This document shows, in pieces, positions 62,231-64,000 of a stretch of 64,000 bases of DNA. The first letter of the stretch is position 1. Each line of letters starts with the position of its first letter. The notes below the pieces were generated by a model. It was not told the DNA's origin. It ran no database searches and worked only from the letters and a program-made list of their open reading frames with translations. Origin of the DNA: Rugamonas brunnea (GTDB lineage: Bacteria; Pseudomonadota; Gammaproteobacteria; Burkholderiales; Burkholderiaceae_D); assembly GCF_014042345.1 (NCBI RefSeq), contig NZ_JACEZT010000007.1, forward strand, positions 186,001-250,000, read 5' to 3'. A program made the position numbers and the translations under genes.

Positions 62231-62815
62231 TTACACCAGCTGGAACCAGCCCAGCACGGCACCCGCCGCAAGCAGCCACAGCAAGTGGATCTTGGTGCGC
62301 CAGATCAGTAATCCGGCCACCACAGACAGCAGCCACAGCGACCAGTCCAGTGCGATATCCCCGTGGGCGCTGCCCAGGATGATGCCCACCGACACCATCA
62401 ACCCCACCACGACCGGCGCCATGCCTTGCTTGAAGGCGCGCACGCCCAGTAATTCGCGGTTCTGGTGGCCCCAGCGCGCCGCCAGGTAGGTGATGGTGGT
62501 GCTGGGCACCATGATGCCCGTCATCGTGATCGCCACGCCGGCCAGGGCGGCCAGGTAGCTGCCGGCGTTCATGCCGACATTCCATCCCATCAAGGCCACG
62601 AACAGCACGTTCGGCCCCGGCGCCGCCTGGGCGATGGCGATCGAGTCATTGAATTGCGATTGGGTCAGCCAGTGGTGTTCCTCCACCAGGAAGCGGTGCA
62701 TTTCCGCCGTGGTGGAAATGGCGCCGCCGATCGACATCAGCGACAGCATCAGGTAGTGGCCGAACAGGTTGAGCCAGTCGGCCCAGTCCAGCGTCAGGTG
62801 CAGGGGCGCGTTCAT
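62231..62815 (-). CDS. Chromate transporter, split CHR domain (second subunit)
   Basis: The 194-residue protein has six helices and the chromate motif FNDSIAIAQAAPGPN. Together with the next gene it corresponds to the two halves of a long ChrA. The start ATG overlaps the partner stop by 4 bp. Its function as chromate efflux is inferred from family; some short-chain CHR pairs have other anions as possible substrates. Confidence 0.9.
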   Translation of the reverse strand: MNAPLHLTLDWADWLNLFGHYLMLSLMSIGGAISTTAEMHRFLVEEHHWLTQSQFNDSIAIAQAAPGPNVLFVALMGWNVGMNAGSYLAALAGVAITMTGIMVPSTTITYLAARWGHQNRELLGVRAFKQGMAPVVVGLMVSVGIILGSAHGDIALDWSLWLLSVVAGLLIWRTKIHLLWLLAAGAVLGWFQLV

Positions 62816-63387
62816 GGCCGCAGGTTCCGGTAGGTGAGCCAGCAGCCCAGGCCGCCCAGCAGGGCCAGCGTATAGATCAGCGGCCAGTGCAGCAGCACCA
62901 CGCATACCACGCCCAGCGCGGCGATAGGCAGCGACCATAGCAGCGGCAGTGGGTGGCGCCGCAGCGCCGACGTCAGTTTCAGGCCGGTAGCGGCGATCAG
63001 TCCGGCCGACACGGCGGCCATCCCGCGCAGGGCGCCGGCCACGCCCGGGTGGTTGGCGAAATGGGAGTGGAGCAGGGCCAGCAGCAGGACCAGCAGCAGC
63101 GGCACCGTCAGCATCCCGGCCAGCGCCGCCATGGCGCCGGGCAAGCCAAAATAGCGCCCGCCTATCATCATGGACAGGTTGACCACATTGGGGCCGGGCA
63201 TGATCTGGGCGACGGCCCATTCTTCGATGAATTCTTCCTGGCTCAGCCAGCGCTTGCGTTCGACCAGTTCGCGCTGCACGACGGCCAGCACGCCGCCAAA
63301 GCCTTGCAGGGCCAGCACGGTAAACGACACAAACAGATCGGTCAGGGAAGTGGGGCGTGGCCGTTCCGGCACAGGTGGAGCGCTCAT
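62812..63387 (-). CDS. Chromate transporter, split CHR domain (first subunit)
   Basis: The 191-residue protein has about six helices and the CHR-family motifs GFGGVLAVVQRELVERKRWLSQEEF and EEWAVAQIMPGPNVVNLS. Short-chain CHR proteins work as heterodimers, and it is the first of the two coupled genes here. The 258-bp region upstream (63388-63645) shows no gene. Confidence 0.9.
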   Translation of the reverse strand: MSAPPVPERPRPTSLTDLFVSFTVLALQGFGGVLAVVQRELVERKRWLSQEEFIEEWAVAQIMPGPNVVNLSMMIGGRYFGLPGAMAALAGMLTVPLLLVLLLALLHSHFANHPGVAGALRGMAAVSAGLIAATGLKLTSALRRHPLPLLWSLPIAALGVVCVVLLHWPLIYTLALLGGLGCWLTYRNLRP

Positions 63388-63645
63388 GGCGCCATTATGG
63401 CATGGCTGTTAGCTTGCCGTGTGGCACAAGCAAAATACGGCAGGCCGCTGGCGCGAAGCGTCCGTTTGATTTAGCACAAAACGGCCCGGCCGGCGCGTGG
63501 TGTGGGAAAAACATTTTATTTGATGACGATGGGAAGCTGACATTGACTTTGGCGCGCCATGACCAATACTCGTCTCAGGCAGCCGGCCAGGCGCCCGGCC
63601 AGATGAGGAGCTGGCCGCCTTCCAACAAATGCGTAGAGGATTGCG

Positions 63646-63870
63646 ATGAACGTTCTAAGCATGCAACCCACAGAACCACCCATGCCTGCTGACCTGTATC
63701 AAGCCAGAACCGACGAGCATTGCCGCGCGGTGGTCGACCGCGGCATCCTGGTGCAAGCCAGTTTCAACACCATGTGCGCGATCGAGTACCTGAAGTCCAA
63801 CAATATCCAGCCCCACATCATCGAACGGGTGCTATTGCATCCCGAACAGCGCCGAAAATCGCCTCATTGA
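63646..63870 (+). CDS. Small hypothetical protein
   Basis: The 74-residue protein starts MNVLSMQPTEPPMPADLYQARTDEHC and ends RVLLHPEQRRKSPH. It is helical and basic at the C-terminus, and it has two Cys. GAGGATTGCG precedes the ATG. No family is recognised. It may be a small cytoplasmic regulator; nothing around it constrains the role. The last 130 bp of the window contain no gene I can support. Confidence 0.6.
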   Translation: MNVLSMQPTEPPMPADLYQARTDEHCRAVVDRGILVQASFNTMCAIEYLKSNNIQPHIIERVLLHPEQRRKSPH

Positions 63871-64000
63871 TTTTCTATCCCGCATAAATTCCAGCCCGGC
63901 AACCGAACTTTCCGCCGGGCTGGACGCGCTGCTTCCCTTCCCGCATCGCTGGCCGTTGCCAGCCACCGCACACGCTTTCAGTTATACACAAAACGACCCC

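Overview
The window is about 64 kb of high-GC DNA with dense coding and short intergenic gaps. Its gene content (a Pls/PosA-type NRPS, PHA synthase and phasin, CheV, an Aer-like chemoreceptor, tandem-repeat Calx-beta surface proteins, DJ-1/PfpI, YbdK) suggests a free-living betaproteobacterium of the family Oxalobacteraceae (Massilia, Duganella or Janthinobacterium type). That placement is inference from gene style; no rRNA is present. I see no prophage, insertion sequence, CRISPR array or plasmid origin. It reads as ordinary chromosome.

Layout. 1-3.7 kb: the 3' part of a large repeat-built surface protein, then an outer-membrane barrel. 3.9-8.6 kb: a phosphopantetheinyl transferase and a Pls/PosA-family NRPS. 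8.9-12.8 kb: a PAS chemoreceptor, cytochrome b561, a LysE exporter and an exported barrel-like protein. 12.9-14.2 kb: O-acetylhomoserine sulfhydrylase. 14.3-24.8 kb: one long leftward operon (tolC-hlyD-ABC ATPase-two permeases-fabI-maoC/pta-ackA), divergent from a class I PHA synthase at 24.9 kb. 26.8-36.9 kb: AMP nucleosidase, penicillin-acylase-like hydrolase, acyltransferase 3, a LytTR two-component pair, an exported methyltransferase and a CPA1 antiporter. 37.0 kb: tRNA-Gly(GCC). 37.3-42.3 kb: CheV, DJ-1/PfpI, S-formylglutathione hydrolase, CPA2 antiporter and YbdK. 42.3-51.5 kb: an orphan binding protein, a glutamine amidotransferase-like hydrolase and a leftward seven-gene operon joining a LIV-type ABC importer to an acyl-CoA synthetase and an acyl-CoA dehydrogenase. 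51.8-64 kb: a mini flagellar-rod-like protein, an orphan binding protein, YedK, phasin, an alpha/beta hydrolase, TrxC, orphan malonate decarboxylase subunits, an SRPBCC protein, NsrR, a Bcr/CflA exporter, YceI and a split chromate transporter.

The strongest system-level signal is oxygen control. I found three FNR/ANR-type boxes (TTGAT-N4-ATCAA/T). The first is a perfect 22-bp palindrome between the efflux/fabI/pta/ackA operon and phaC, with a -10-like hexamer 33 bp away on each side. The second is upstream of the PAS chemoreceptor, with a -10-like hexamer 32 bp downstream. The third is upstream of the phasin. Together they suggest a low-oxygen programme linking aerotaxis, PHA synthesis and granule coating, acetyl-phosphate/acetate metabolism and an ABC exporter. 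A second theme is inferred electrophile and glutathione chemistry at 38.4-42.3 kb. A third is the NRPS/PPTase pair, which may make an amino-acid homopolymer.
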